From assembly GCA_023435545.1 (NCBI GenBank), contig JAEYRQ010000021.1, positions 1 to 16,637 on the forward strand: a stretch of DNA of 16,637 nt, read 5' to 3'. The notes below the pieces were generated by a model that had not been told where the DNA came from, did not search any database, and worked only from the letters and a program-made list of their open reading frames with translations. Both the position numbers and the translations under genes were made by a program. Each line of letters begins with the position of its first letter. Within the stretch, counting starts at the first letter, position 1. Positions 1 through 7,799 of this stretch are shown here, one piece after another. The DNA comes from Pseudomonadota bacterium (lineage in GTDB: Bacteria > Pseudomonadota > Alphaproteobacteria > Rhizobiales > Tepidamorphaceae).

Positions 1-20
1 CGGTACGACATGATCCCCCG

Positions 21-455
21 ATGTCGGACTTCGATGCTGCCCAGGTCCGCGAGATCGCAGAGGCGCTGCGCTCGCTCGACGGCGCGCTGCTGCCGATCCT
101 GCACGAACTGAACGACCGCTTCGGCCACGTCGACGAGCGGGCAATCCCGATCGTCGCCGACGTCATGAACCTGACGCGGGCCGAGGTGCACGGCGTCGTG
201 ACCTTCTACCACGACTTCCGCCGCGAGCCGGCCAAGCGCCACGTCGTCAGGCTCTGCCGCGCCGAGGCCTGCCAGTCGCTGGGCGCCGACCGCCTCGCCG
301 ACGAGCTTCAGGCCGCGCTCGAACCCGGCGCCGATGTCACCGTCGAGGCGGTCTACTGCCTCGGCAATTGCGCGCTGTCGCCGGCGGCGATGGTCGACGG
401 CAAGCTCTACGGCCGGGTGAACAGGGACGCCGTGCTGGCGCTGGTGCGGGAATGA
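21..455 (+). CDS. fdsG: NAD-dependent formate dehydrogenase gamma subunit FdsG (NuoE-like, 2Fe-2S)
   Basis: This is the small electron-transfer subunit of the soluble molybdenum formate dehydrogenase. It carries one [2Fe-2S] cluster in a NuoE/thioredoxin-like ferredoxin fold. The 144-residue product has the four expected ligands, C79 and C84 (CRAEAC) and C113 and C117 (CLGNC). The helical N-terminal part contains the family-typical stretch EVHGVVTFYHDF around residues 55-66. Its last codons overlap the fdsB start by 4 nt (ATGA at 452-455), and fdsB, fdsA, fdsC and fdsD follow, which fixes the identification. The start is less sure: no Shine-Dalgarno sequence is visible in the 20 nt before ATG 21, and the frame stays open to the window edge, so a longer N-terminus is possible. 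Known FdsG proteins are about 150-176 residues. A regulator of the operon, if any, would lie upstream of the window. Confidence 0.93.
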   Translation: MSDFDAAQVREIAEALRSLDGALLPILHELNDRFGHVDERAIPIVADVMNLTRAEVHGVVTFYHDFRREPAKRHVVRLCRAEACQSLGADRLADELQAALEPGADVTVEAVYCLGNCALSPAAMVDGKLYGRVNRDAVLALVRE

Positions 456-1996
456 CCGCCGGGCGCGTCTACGTTCCCGCCGATGCTGCGGCGCTGTCGG
501 TCGGCGCCGGCGATGTCGCCCGCGCTATCGAGGCGCTGGTCGCTGCCGGCAAGGCTGATGTCACCCTCGTGCGCACCGGCTCGCGCGGACTGTTCTGGCT
601 GGAGCCGCTGATCGAGGTCGATACGCCCAAGGGGCGCCTCGGCTTCGGGCCGGTCGGCGTCGACGACGTCGCGGACATTCTCTCTGCCGGCCCGGAGCAC
701 CGGCTGTGCGTCGGCCTCGTCGAGCAGATCCCCTGGCTGAAGAGCCAGCAGCGCGTCACCTTCGCCCGCTGCGGCGTCATCGATCCGCTGTCGCTTGCCG
801 ATTACGAGGCGCATGGCGGGCTGAAGGGCCTGCGCCGCGCGCTCGACATGGCGCCCGACGCGATCGTCGAGACGGTCACCGCCTCGGGCCTGCGCGGCCG
901 GGGCGGCGCGGGCTTTCCGACCGGCATCAAGTGGCGGACGGTCGCCGGCGCTCAAGCCGACCGCAAATACATCGTCTGCAACGCGGACGAGGGCGACAGC
1001 GGCACCTTCGCCGACCGTATGCTGATGGAAGGCGATCCGTTCCTCCTGATCGAGGGCATGGTCATCGCCGGGCTCGCCGTCGGCGCGGCCAAGGGCTTCA
1101 TCTACCTGCGCTCGGAATACCCGCACGCCTTCCGCAAGCTCCGCAAAGCTATCGCGGCGGCCCATGCCGGCGGCCTGCTCGGTCCCGACATCCTCGGCAG
1201 CGGGCGCGGCTTCGACCTGGAGGTCAGGCTCGGCGCCGGTGCCTATATCTGCGGCGAGGAGACCTCGCTGCTGGAAAGCCTGGAGGGCAAGCGCGGGCAG
1301 ATCCGCCCGAAGCCGCCGCTGCCGGCCCTGCAGGGCCTGTTCGGGCGCCCGACGGTGGTCAACAACGTGCTGTCGCTGGCAGCCGTACCGACCATCCTGG
1401 CCGAGGGCGCCGAATTCTATCGCGACTTCGGCATGGGCCGGTCACGCGGCACCATGCCGATCCAACTCGCCGGCAACGTGAAGCGGGGCGGGCTGATCGA
1501 GCGCGCCTTCGGGCTGACGCTCCGCGAGATCGTCGAGGACTATGGCGGCGGCACCCTGACCGGGCGTCCGGTCCGTGCGGTGCAGGTCGGCGGACCGCTT
1601 GGCGCCTATTGGCCGGTGAGCCTTCTCGACACGCCGTTCGATTACGAGGCATTCGCCGAACATGGTGGTATGATCGGGCATGGTGGGGTGGTGGTGTTCG
1701 ACGACAGCGTCGACCTGTTGCGCCAGGCCCGCTTCGCGCTCGAGTTCTGCGCCATCGAATCCTGCGGCAAGTGCACGCCCTGCCGCATCGGATCGACCCG
1801 GGGCGTCGAGACCATGGACAAGATCGCCCGCGGCGACCGCGTCCCGGACAATGTCGAGCTCGTGCGCGACCTCTGCGAGGTGCTGCGCGACGGTTCGCTG
1901 TGCGCGCTCGGCGGTCTGACGCATGTGCCGGTGCTGAGCGCGCTCGACCACTTCCCGGAAGATTTCGAGCGCCAGCCCGCAGTGGCCGCCGAGTAA
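452..1996 (+). CDS. fdsB: NAD-dependent formate dehydrogenase beta subunit FdsB (NuoF-like, FMN, 4Fe-4S)
   Basis: This is the diaphorase subunit, which passes electrons from the iron-sulfur chain through FMN to NAD+. The product is 514 residues, close to known FdsB proteins (about 500-520). The first 120 or so residues look like a degenerate thioredoxin-like domain without paired cluster cysteines. The NuoF-type domain follows, with the glycine-rich FMN/NADH loop GRGGAGFPTG at residues 149-158, then CNADEGDSGTF and GAYICGEETSLLESLEGKRG. The C-terminal [4Fe-4S] ligands are C438, C441, C444 (SCGKCTPC) and C484 (CALGG). The frame is open further upstream, to 368, but ATG 452 is chosen because it overlaps the fdsG stop as ATGA and because upstream residues are arginine/glycine-rich shadow sequence. 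The next gene, fdsA, starts 12 nt after the stop. Confidence 0.95.
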   Translation: MTAGRVYVPADAAALSVGAGDVARAIEALVAAGKADVTLVRTGSRGLFWLEPLIEVDTPKGRLGFGPVGVDDVADILSAGPEHRLCVGLVEQIPWLKSQQRVTFARCGVIDPLSLADYEAHGGLKGLRRALDMAPDAIVETVTASGLRGRGGAGFPTGIKWRTVAGAQADRKYIVCNADEGDSGTFADRMLMEGDPFLLIEGMVIAGLAVGAAKGFIYLRSEYPHAFRKLRKAIAAAHAGGLLGPDILGSGRGFDLEVRLGAGAYICGEETSLLESLEGKRGQIRPKPPLPALQGLFGRPTVVNNVLSLAAVPTILAEGAEFYRDFGMGRSRGTMPIQLAGNVKRGGLIERAFGLTLREIVEDYGGGTLTGRPVRAVQVGGPLGAYWPVSLLDTPFDYEAFAEHGGMIGHGGVVVFDDSVDLLRQARFALEFCAIESCGKCTPCRIGSTRGVETMDKIARGDRVPDNVELVRDLCEVLRDGSLCALGGLTHVPVLSALDHFPEDFERQPAVAAE

Positions 1997-2002
1997 AGGG
2001 AG
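1996..2002 (+). promoter_or_regulatory. Ribosome binding site of fdsA
   Basis: The purine run AAGGGAG ends 6 nt before ATG 2009 and begins on the last base of the fdsB stop codon. It is the clearest Shine-Dalgarno sequence in this operon. The other internal fds starts are coupled by overlap or very short gaps, so FdsA has its own strong initiation signal. Confidence 0.7.
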
Positions 2003-2008
2003 ATCGCC

Positions 2009-4843
2009 ATGACCGCGGCCCTGAACCACGACTACGGCACCCCCGCCCGGACCTCGGAGCGGACGGTGAGCCTCGAGATCGACGGCTTCGCGGTGACGGT
2101 ACCCGAGGGTACGTCGCTGATGCGCGCGGCCGCGCTCGCCGGCATCAAGGGGCCGAAGCTCTGCGCCACCGACACGCTGGAGCCGTTCGGCTCGTGCCGG
2201 ATGTGCCTCGTCGAGATCGAAGGCAGGCGCGGCACGCCCGCCTCCTGCACCACGCCGGCCGAGGCCGGGATGAAGGTCGCGACCCAGACCGACCGGCTGG
2301 CGAAGCTCCGGCGCGGGGTGATGGAGCTCTATATCAGCGACCATCCGCTCGACTGCCTGACCTGCGCGGCCAATGGCGACTGCGAATTGCAGGACATGGC
2401 CGGCGCGGTGGGCTTGCGCGAGGTCCGCTACGGCTATGACGGCGCCAGCCACCTGGGGCAGGAGAAGGACGAGTCGAACCCCTATTTCACCTTTGATCCG
2501 TCGAAGTGCATCGTCTGTTCGCGCTGCGTGCGCGCCTGCGAGGAGCAGCAGGGCACCTTCGCGCTCACCATCGACGGCCGCGGCTTCGCCTCGCATGTTT
2601 CAGCCGGCATGGACGAGGACTTCCTCGGTTCGGAATGCGTCTCCTGCGGCGCCTGCGTCGCCGCCTGTCCGACGGCGACGTTGAGCGAGAAATCGATCAT
2701 CGAGATGGGCCAGCCGCAGCGCGAGGTGCTGACGACCTGTGCCTATTGCGGCGTCGGCTGCTCCTTCGTCGCCGAACTCCAGGGCGACCGCGTGGTGCGG
2801 ATGACCCCCTACAAGGACGGCAAGGCCAATCACGGGCACTCGTGCGTCAAGGGCCGCTTCGCCTGGGGTTATGCCACCCACAGGGACCGCATCACCACGC
2901 CGATGATCCGCGCCTCAATCGACGAGCCGTGGCGTGAGGTGAGCTGGGAGGAGGCGATCGCCTACGCGGCCTCCGAGTTCAAGCGCATCCAGGCGAAGTA
3001 CGGTCGCGGGGCGATCGGCGGCATCACCAGCTCGCGCTGCACCAACGAGGAGACCTACCTCGTCCAGAAGCTGATCCGCGCCGGCTTCGGCAACAACAAC
3101 ACGGATACCTGCGCGCGTGTCTGCCACTCCCCCACCGGCTACGGCCTGAAGACCGCGTTCGGCACGTCTGCCGGGACGCAGGACTTCGATTCGGTGATGC
3201 AGGCCGACGTCATCATGGTGATTGGCGCCAACCCGACCGATGCCCATCCGGTGTTCGCCTCGCAGATGAAGCGGCGCCTGCGCCAGGGCGCGAAGCTGAT
3301 CGTCGCCGATCCGCGCCGCATCGACCTGGTGCGCACGCCGCATGTCGAGGCCTCGCACCACCTGCAGCTTCGGCCCGGCACCAATGTCGCGCTGATCAAT
3401 GCGCTCGCCCATGTGGTGGTGACGGAGGGGCTGGTTGACGAGGCCTATGTCGCCGAGCGTTGCGATCCGATCGACTTCGGCATCTGGCGCGAGTTCATCC
3501 TGCGGCCGGAGAATTCGCCCGAGGCGGCCGAGGCCGTCACCGGCGTGCCGGCGGCGGAAATCCGCGCCGCCGCGCGCCTCTATGCGACCGGCGGCAACGC
3601 CGCCATCTACTACGGCCTCGGCGTGACCGAGCACAGCCAGGGCTCGACTATGGTGATGGGCATGGCGAACCTCGCCATGATCACCGGCAACCTCGGCCGG
3701 CGCGGTGTCGGCATCAACCCGCTGCGCGGCCAGAACAACGTGCAGGGCTCGTGCGACATGGGCTCGTTCCCGCACGAACTGCCGGGCTACCGGCACGTCT
3801 CCGACGACGCGGTGCGCCATACCTTCGAAGCCGATTGGGGCGTACCGCTCGATCCGGAGCCGGGCCTGCGCATCCCCAACATGTTCGATGCCGCGCTCGA
3901 CGGGTCGTTCATGGGCCTCTACGTGCAGGGCGAGGACATCGCGCAGTCCGATCCCAACACCCAGCATGTGACGGCGGCGCTCAAGGCGATGGAATGCGTC
4001 GTGGTGCACGACCTGTTCCTCAACGAGACCGCCTCCTTCGCCCATGTGTTCCTGCCCGGCGCCTCGTTCCTGGAGAAGGACGGGACCTTCACCAACGCCG
4101 AGCGGCGCATCAACCGGGTGCGGCAGGCGATGAAGCCGATGTCCGGCATGGCCGACTGGGAGGCGACCATGGCGCTGTCCAACGCCATGGGCTACCCGAT
4201 GCACTACAGCCACCCCTCGGAGATCATGGACGAGATCGCCCGCCTGACGCCGACCTTTGCCGGCGTCAGCTATGATCTGCTGGACCGGATGGGCAGCGTC
4301 CAGTGGCCGTGCAACGAGGCGGCGCCGGAAGGCTCGCCGATCATGCATGTGGGCGGCTTCGTGCGCGGCAAGGGCAAGCTGATGATCACCGCCTACGTGC
4401 CGACCGACGAGCGCACCGGACCGCGCTTCCCGCTGCTGCTGACCACGGGCCGCATCCTCACCCAGTACAATGTCGGCGCCCAGACGCGACGCACCGAGAA
4501 CGTCACCTGGCACGAGGAGGACGTGCTGGAGATCCATCCCCACGATGCGGAGAACCGCGGCATCCGCGACGGCGACCGGGTGGCGCTGGCCAGCCGCACC
4601 GGCGAGACGAGCCTGCGTGCCCGGATTTCGGAACGGGTTCAGCCCGGCGTCGTTTACACGACGTTCCACCATCCCGAGAGCGGCGCCAACGTGGTCACCA
4701 CCGAATTCTCCGACTGGGCGACCAACTGCCCGGAATACAAGGTCACCGCGGTCGAGGTGCGGCCGACCAACCGCTGGGCCGACTGGCAGCTCGAATACGA
4801 GGACTTCCGCGAGCGCACGACCCATATCGAGGCGGCGGAGTAG
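2009..4843 (+). CDS. fdsA: NAD-dependent formate dehydrogenase catalytic alpha subunit FdsA (bis-MGD molybdenum)
   Basis: This subunit oxidises formate to CO2 at a bis-MGD molybdenum centre. The 944-residue product matches FdsA length (about 960) and has the expected order of domains. The N-terminal [2Fe-2S] ligands are C52, C63, C66 and C80. A NuoG-type His/Cys [4Fe-4S] site follows at H112, C116, C119 and C125. Two ferredoxin-type [4Fe-4S] clusters lie at C167/C170/C173/C177 and C210/C213/C216/C220. The molybdopterin-domain [4Fe-4S] cluster is at C244, C247, C251 and C279. The molybdenum ligand is C372, followed by H373, in ARVCHSPTGYGL. It is an ordinary TGC codon, so this is the cysteine rather than the selenocysteine form. 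No twin-arginine signal is seen, which agrees with a cytoplasmic enzyme. The start is supported by AAGGGAG upstream. No frameshift or missing ligand was found. Confidence 0.97.
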   Translation: MTAALNHDYGTPARTSERTVSLEIDGFAVTVPEGTSLMRAAALAGIKGPKLCATDTLEPFGSCRMCLVEIEGRRGTPASCTTPAEAGMKVATQTDRLAKLRRGVMELYISDHPLDCLTCAANGDCELQDMAGAVGLREVRYGYDGASHLGQEKDESNPYFTFDPSKCIVCSRCVRACEEQQGTFALTIDGRGFASHVSAGMDEDFLGSECVSCGACVAACPTATLSEKSIIEMGQPQREVLTTCAYCGVGCSFVAELQGDRVVRMTPYKDGKANHGHSCVKGRFAWGYATHRDRITTPMIRASIDEPWREVSWEEAIAYAASEFKRIQAKYGRGAIGGITSSRCTNEETYLVQKLIRAGFGNNNTDTCARVCHSPTGYGLKTAFGTSAGTQDFDSVMQADVIMVIGANPTDAHPVFASQMKRRLRQGAKLIVADPRRIDLVRTPHVEASHHLQLRPGTNVALINALAHVVVTEGLVDEAYVAERCDPIDFGIWREFILRPENSPEAAEAVTGVPAAEIRAAARLYATGGNAAIYYGLGVTEHSQGSTMVMGMANLAMITGNLGRRGVGINPLRGQNNVQGSCDMGSFPHELPGYRHVSDDAVRHTFEADWGVPLDPEPGLRIPNMFDAALDGSFMGLYVQGEDIAQSDPNTQHVTAALKAMECVVVHDLFLNETASFAHVFLPGASFLEKDGTFTNAERRINRVRQAMKPMSGMADWEATMALSNAMGYPMHYSHPSEIMDEIARLTPTFAGVSYDLLDRMGSVQWPCNEAAPEGSPIMHVGGFVRGKGKLMITAYVPTDERTGPRFPLLLTTGRILTQYNVGAQTRRTENVTWHEEDVLEIHPHDAENRGIRDGDRVALASRTGETSLRARISERVQPGVVYTTFHHPESGANVVTTEFSDWATNCPEYKVTAVEVRPTNRWADWQLEYEDFRERTTHIEAAE

Positions 4844-4845
4844 TG

Positions 4846-5655
4846 ATGGGCATGATCCTCGAGCGCCCCGCGGTGGCCTCGACGGTCATCGACCGCATCG
4901 AGGACGGCGTGTGGTCCGGTGCCGACGACCAGGTCGCCGTCGAGGTGCCGATTGCGCTGGTCTACAACGACCACAGCCATGCCGTGATGATGGCGACGCC
5001 TCGGGATCTGGAGGACTTCGCCTGCGGCTTCTCGATCGCCGAGGGTCTGGTGGAGTCGGTGGACGAAGTGCTGGCCGTAAGGCCCGCGCCCAGGGGCGCC
5101 GGCTACAGCCTCGCGATCGACATCCCGGACGAGCGCGGCAAGGCGATCGCCGGCCGGGCCCGCAGCATGGCGGGGCGCACGGGCTGCGGCCTGTGCGGGA
5201 TCGCCGACATCGCCCAGGCCATGCGGCCGCTGCCGATGACGCCGGATTCCGATCCCGTTCGGCTGGAGGCGCTGTCCCGGGCATTGTCTGCGCTGCCGGC
5301 GGCGCAGGTTCTGAACCGCGAGACGGGCGCGCTGCACGCCGCGGCATTCGCCGCTGGCGACGGGGAACTGCTGCTGGTGCGCGAGGATGTCGGCCGGCAC
5401 AATGCGCTGGACAAGGTGATCGGCGCCGCCGCGCGGGCCGGGCTCGATCCCGCATCGGGCTTCATCGTCGTCACCAGCCGCTGCAGCATGGAAATGGTGC
5501 AGAAGACGGCCACCTTTGGCTGCCCCATCCTCGTCGCCATCTCAGGCCCGACATCCCTGGCGATCGAACTGGCCGACCGCAGCAACCTGACGATCGCGGC
5601 GTTCGCCCGCGGCAGCCGCATCAACCTCTACACCCATCCGCAGCGGGTCGCCTGA
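4846..5655 (+). CDS. fdsC: Formate dehydrogenase accessory sulfurtransferase FdsC (FdhD family)
   Basis: This is the maturation factor of the operon. By family knowledge, FdhD/FdsC proteins bind the bis-MGD cofactor and transfer sulfur from a cysteine desulfurase to it before insertion into the alpha subunit. The 269-residue product has the FdhD-type CxxC (C114 and C117 in TGCGLCG), the conserved REDVGRHNALDK block at about residues 179-190, and SRCSMEMVQK nearer the C-terminus. ATG 4846 lies 2 nt after the fdsA stop. GTG 4843 (overlapping that stop) and ATG 4852 are alternative starts. The position between fdsA and fdsD is the usual fdsGBACD order. The protein is expected to be cytoplasmic and not part of the final complex. 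Confidence 0.94.
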   Translation: MGMILERPAVASTVIDRIEDGVWSGADDQVAVEVPIALVYNDHSHAVMMATPRDLEDFACGFSIAEGLVESVDEVLAVRPAPRGAGYSLAIDIPDERGKAIAGRARSMAGRTGCGLCGIADIAQAMRPLPMTPDSDPVRLEALSRALSALPAAQVLNRETGALHAAAFAAGDGELLLVREDVGRHNALDKVIGAAARAGLDPASGFIVVTSRCSMEMVQKTATFGCPILVAISGPTSLAIELADRSNLTIAAFARGSRINLYTHPQRVA

Positions 5656-5656
5656 C

Positions 5657-5893
5657 ATGGAAGCCGCCAGCCTGGTCCGCATGGCCAACCAGATCGCCGC
5701 CTTCTTCGCCGCCTATCCCCACGATCAGGCCGTCACGGCGACGGCCGAGCATATCCGCCAGTTCTGGGACCCGCGCATGCGGGCGCAACTCAATGCGCTT
5801 GTCGAGGTCGGCGGTGACGGCCTGACCGACGTCGCGCTCGCTGCCGCCGCGCACCTCCGCGACGAGGCGACGCGGCCGGCCGACGCGGGCTAG
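5657..5893 (+). CDS. fdsD: Formate dehydrogenase delta subunit FdsD
   Basis: This small 78-residue protein closes the fds operon. It has the pattern of the FdsD family: LVRMANQIAAFFAAYP near the N-terminus, then HIRQFWDPRMRAQL at about residues 37-50 and an alanine-rich C-terminus. It has no cysteines and so no cluster. FdsD is known as a small subunit associated with the FdsA/B/G complex, with a proposed role in stability or maturation. It starts 1 nt after the fdsC stop. Its own stop (5891-5893) interlocks with the stop of dctM on the other strand in the palindrome CTAG. Confidence 0.92.
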   Translation: MEAASLVRMANQIAAFFAAYPHDQAVTATAEHIRQFWDPRMRAQLNALVEVGGDGLTDVALAAAAHLRDEATRPADAG

Positions 5894-7182
5894 ACCGGCC
5901 GCGCCATCATCGTCGAGGGCAGCCACGTGGCGATGCCGGGGAAGGCCAGCAGCAGCGCGAGGCCGAGCATCAGCAGCACCACGTAGGGGCCGACGCCGCG
6001 CATGATCTCCTCGATCGGCGCGCGCGTGATCGCCTTGATCGTGAACAGGTTCATGCCGACCGGCGGCGTGATCAGCGCCAGTTCGAGGTTGATCATCAGC
6101 AGCACGCCGTACCAGATCGGGTCGATGCCGAGCGTCGCCAGCACCGGCAGCACCACCGGCGTGGTGATCAGGATGATCGAGATCGTCTCCAGGAACATGC
6201 CGAGCACGAAGATCACGGCCATCAACGCGATCAGGAACTGGATCTGCGACAGGTCGTAGTGGGTGACCAGCCCCACGATCTCCTGCGGCACCCGCATCAG
6301 CGTGAGCACGTGGCCGAACACGGCGGCACCCGCGAGGATCATGAAGATCATCGCCGAGGTGCGGGCCGCATCCATCGCCGCGCCCCAGATGTCGGCGGGG
6401 CCGAGCGTGCGGTAGACGAGGACGGCGATCAGCAGCGCGGCAAGAGCGCCTGCGCCGGCCGCCTCGGTGGCGGTGAACACGCCCATATACATGCCGCCCA
6501 GCACGAACACCGGCAGCAGCAGCGCCCAGACCGAGCGCCACAGCGCGCAGGCCATCTCGCGCAGGCTGGCGCGGGGCGGGCGCTCGATATGGCGGTTGGC
6601 GAAGAGGTCGTAGCCAACGCAGAAGGCGGCGAACAGCGCGGCGATCATGAGGCCGGGGATGACGCCGGCGATGAACAGCCGCCCGATCGAGGCATCCGCC
6701 ACCACGGCATAGAGCACCATCGGGCCGGACGGTGGGATCAGGATGCCGAGCGTGCCGCCGCCGGCCACCACGCCGTATGCGACGCGCGGCGAATAGCCGT
6801 AGCGGATCATCTGCGGGATGGCGACGGCGCCGATGGTGAGCGCGGTGGCGACCGACGACCCGGAGATCGCCGCGAAGATGGTGCAGGCGGCGACCGTTGC
6901 GACGCCGATGCCGCCGGGCAGGTGGCGCAGCAGCGTGTGGGCGGTGCCGTAGAGATCGTCCACCACCTTGCCGCGGATCATGAAGTGCGCCATCAGCGTG
7001 AACAGCGGGATCGCGACCAGCAGATAGATGTTGAGCTTGCCGAAGACGATCTCGCCCAGCGCCCCGAAGCCGCCCTCGTGCAGGTAGCTGAGCGTGCCGC
7101 CGACCAGGCCGAGCGCGGCGAAGACCGGTATTCCGGTCAACAGCACCAGGATCAGGATGCCGAGGATGACGAAGAAGGTCAC
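5890..7182 (-). CDS. dctM: TRAP transporter large permease DctM
   Basis: This is the large membrane subunit of a tripartite ATP-independent periplasmic (TRAP) transporter, which uses an ion gradient to import substrate delivered by DctP. The 430-residue product is of normal DctM length and is almost entirely hydrophobic, with 11 or more predicted membrane segments, beginning with FFVILGILILVLLTGIPVFA at the N-terminus. Typical internal sequences are seen, such as GILIPPSGPMVLYAVVAD and MINLELALITPPVGMNLF. The start overlaps the end of dctQ by 4 nt (ATGA), so the two permeases are translationally coupled. It is the last gene of its operon and ends inside the CTAG shared with fdsD. Substrate class cannot be read from this subunit. 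Confidence 0.95.
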   Translation of the reverse strand: MTFFVILGILILVLLTGIPVFAALGLVGGTLSYLHEGGFGALGEIVFGKLNIYLLVAIPLFTLMAHFMIRGKVVDDLYGTAHTLLRHLPGGIGVATVAACTIFAAISGSSVATALTIGAVAIPQMIRYGYSPRVAYGVVAGGGTLGILIPPSGPMVLYAVVADASIGRLFIAGVIPGLMIAALFAAFCVGYDLFANRHIERPPRASLREMACALWRSVWALLLPVFVLGGMYMGVFTATEAAGAGALAALLIAVLVYRTLGPADIWGAAMDAARTSAMIFMILAGAAVFGHVLTLMRVPQEIVGLVTHYDLSQIQFLIALMAVIFVLGMFLETISIILITTPVVLPVLATLGIDPIWYGVLLMINLELALITPPVGMNLFTIKAITRAPIEEIMRGVGPYVVLLMLGLALLLAFPGIATWLPSTMMARPV

Positions 7183-7730
7183 TTCGGCGGCTCCGCCGGA
7201 TGCTGCTGGCCGGGCCGCGGCAGCTCTACGTCGGCGCTGAGGCCGAGGCCGAGGCGCAGCAGGCTGCCGGCCGCCGCGACCGCCAGCAGGCCGCCGCCGA
7301 TCGGCACCAGAAGCTGCGGCAGGTGCATCGGCACGGCGAGGTAGCCGGTCGAGCGGATGCCGAGCATCTGGGTGAAGGCCACCGTGTCGAGGCCGGCGAT
7401 CACCAGCACTGCGCCGACCACCATGACGGCTGCGAGCGCGAGGGCGGAGGCGAACGGCTTGGCGCGGGCGGGCAGCCGGTCGGTGAGAAGATCGAGCGAG
7501 ATGTGCTCGCCGCGCCTGAGCGCATCGGCTGCGCCCATCATCACGATGGCGACCAGCAGGTAGCCGACCAGTTCGTCGACCCAGGGCACCGGACGGCCGA
7601 CGAGGTAGCGCATCGCCACCGAATAGGCGACGAGCGCGAAGCTCGACAGCAGCATCGCCGCCGAGACGGCAAGGCCGAGCCAGCAGGCCGCGCCGACCAG
7701 CCTGTCGACGGCGATAAGCAGTCGGCGCAT
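7179..7730 (-). CDS. dctQ: TRAP transporter small permease DctQ
   Basis: This is the small four-helix membrane subunit of the TRAP transporter. The product is 183 residues with hydrophobic segments at about 13-38, 50-66, 90-115 and 135-162. The DctQ-type pattern VAYSVAMRYLVGRPVPWVDE at the end of helix 1, then ADALRRGEHISLDLL, is clear. The C-terminus is a short proline/glutamine-rich cytoplasmic tail. It lies between dctP (69-nt gap) and dctM (4-nt overlap) in the normal dctPQM order. Confidence 0.93.
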   Translation of the reverse strand: MRRLLIAVDRLVGAACWLGLAVSAAMLLSSFALVAYSVAMRYLVGRPVPWVDELVGYLLVAIVMMGAADALRRGEHISLDLLTDRLPARAKPFASALALAAVMVVGAVLVIAGLDTVAFTQMLGIRSTGYLAVPMHLPQLLVPIGGGLLAVAAAGSLLRLGLGLSADVELPRPGQQHPAEPPK

Positions 7731-7757
7731 GGGTGTCGTCCCGGGAAGCGCCCCCGG

Positions 7758-7775
7758 CCGCCCGCTGCCGGGCGG
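7758..7775 (-). other. Hairpin in the dctP-dctQ gap
   Basis: CCGCCCG and CGGGCGG form a perfect 7-bp stem around a CTGC loop in the 69-nt space between the dctP stop and the dctQ start. There is no T-run after it on the minus strand, so it does not look like a strong intrinsic terminator. A stem here could stabilise the dctP message and give more binding protein than permease, as known in many binding-protein-dependent operons. That role is inference; the stem itself is seen. Confidence 0.5.
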
Positions 7776-7799
7776 GGGTCTATGGGAACAGAATCGGGC

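Noticed and set aside
3100..3130. Selenocysteine codon at the formate dehydrogenase active site
   Set aside because: The molybdenum ligand codon at 3122-3124 is TGC, an ordinary cysteine, and the frame has no in-frame TGA.
2915..4825. Open frame of 636 codons on the minus strand opposite fdsA
   Set aside because: It lies wholly antisense to a gene with intact cofactor motifs, and its translation is rich in Arg, His, Gly and Ala with no family pattern. Long shadow frames are expected in high-GC DNA.
6259..7344. Open frame of 361 codons on the plus strand opposite dctM
   Set aside because: The translation is a run of Asp, Glu, His, Arg and Gln that mirrors membrane-protein codons on the other strand. 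No motif or ribosome binding site supports it.
7758..7775. Rho-independent terminator after dctP
   Set aside because: The stem is strong, but no U-run follows it in the minus-strand transcript, and dctQM lie in the same operon 69 nt downstream.
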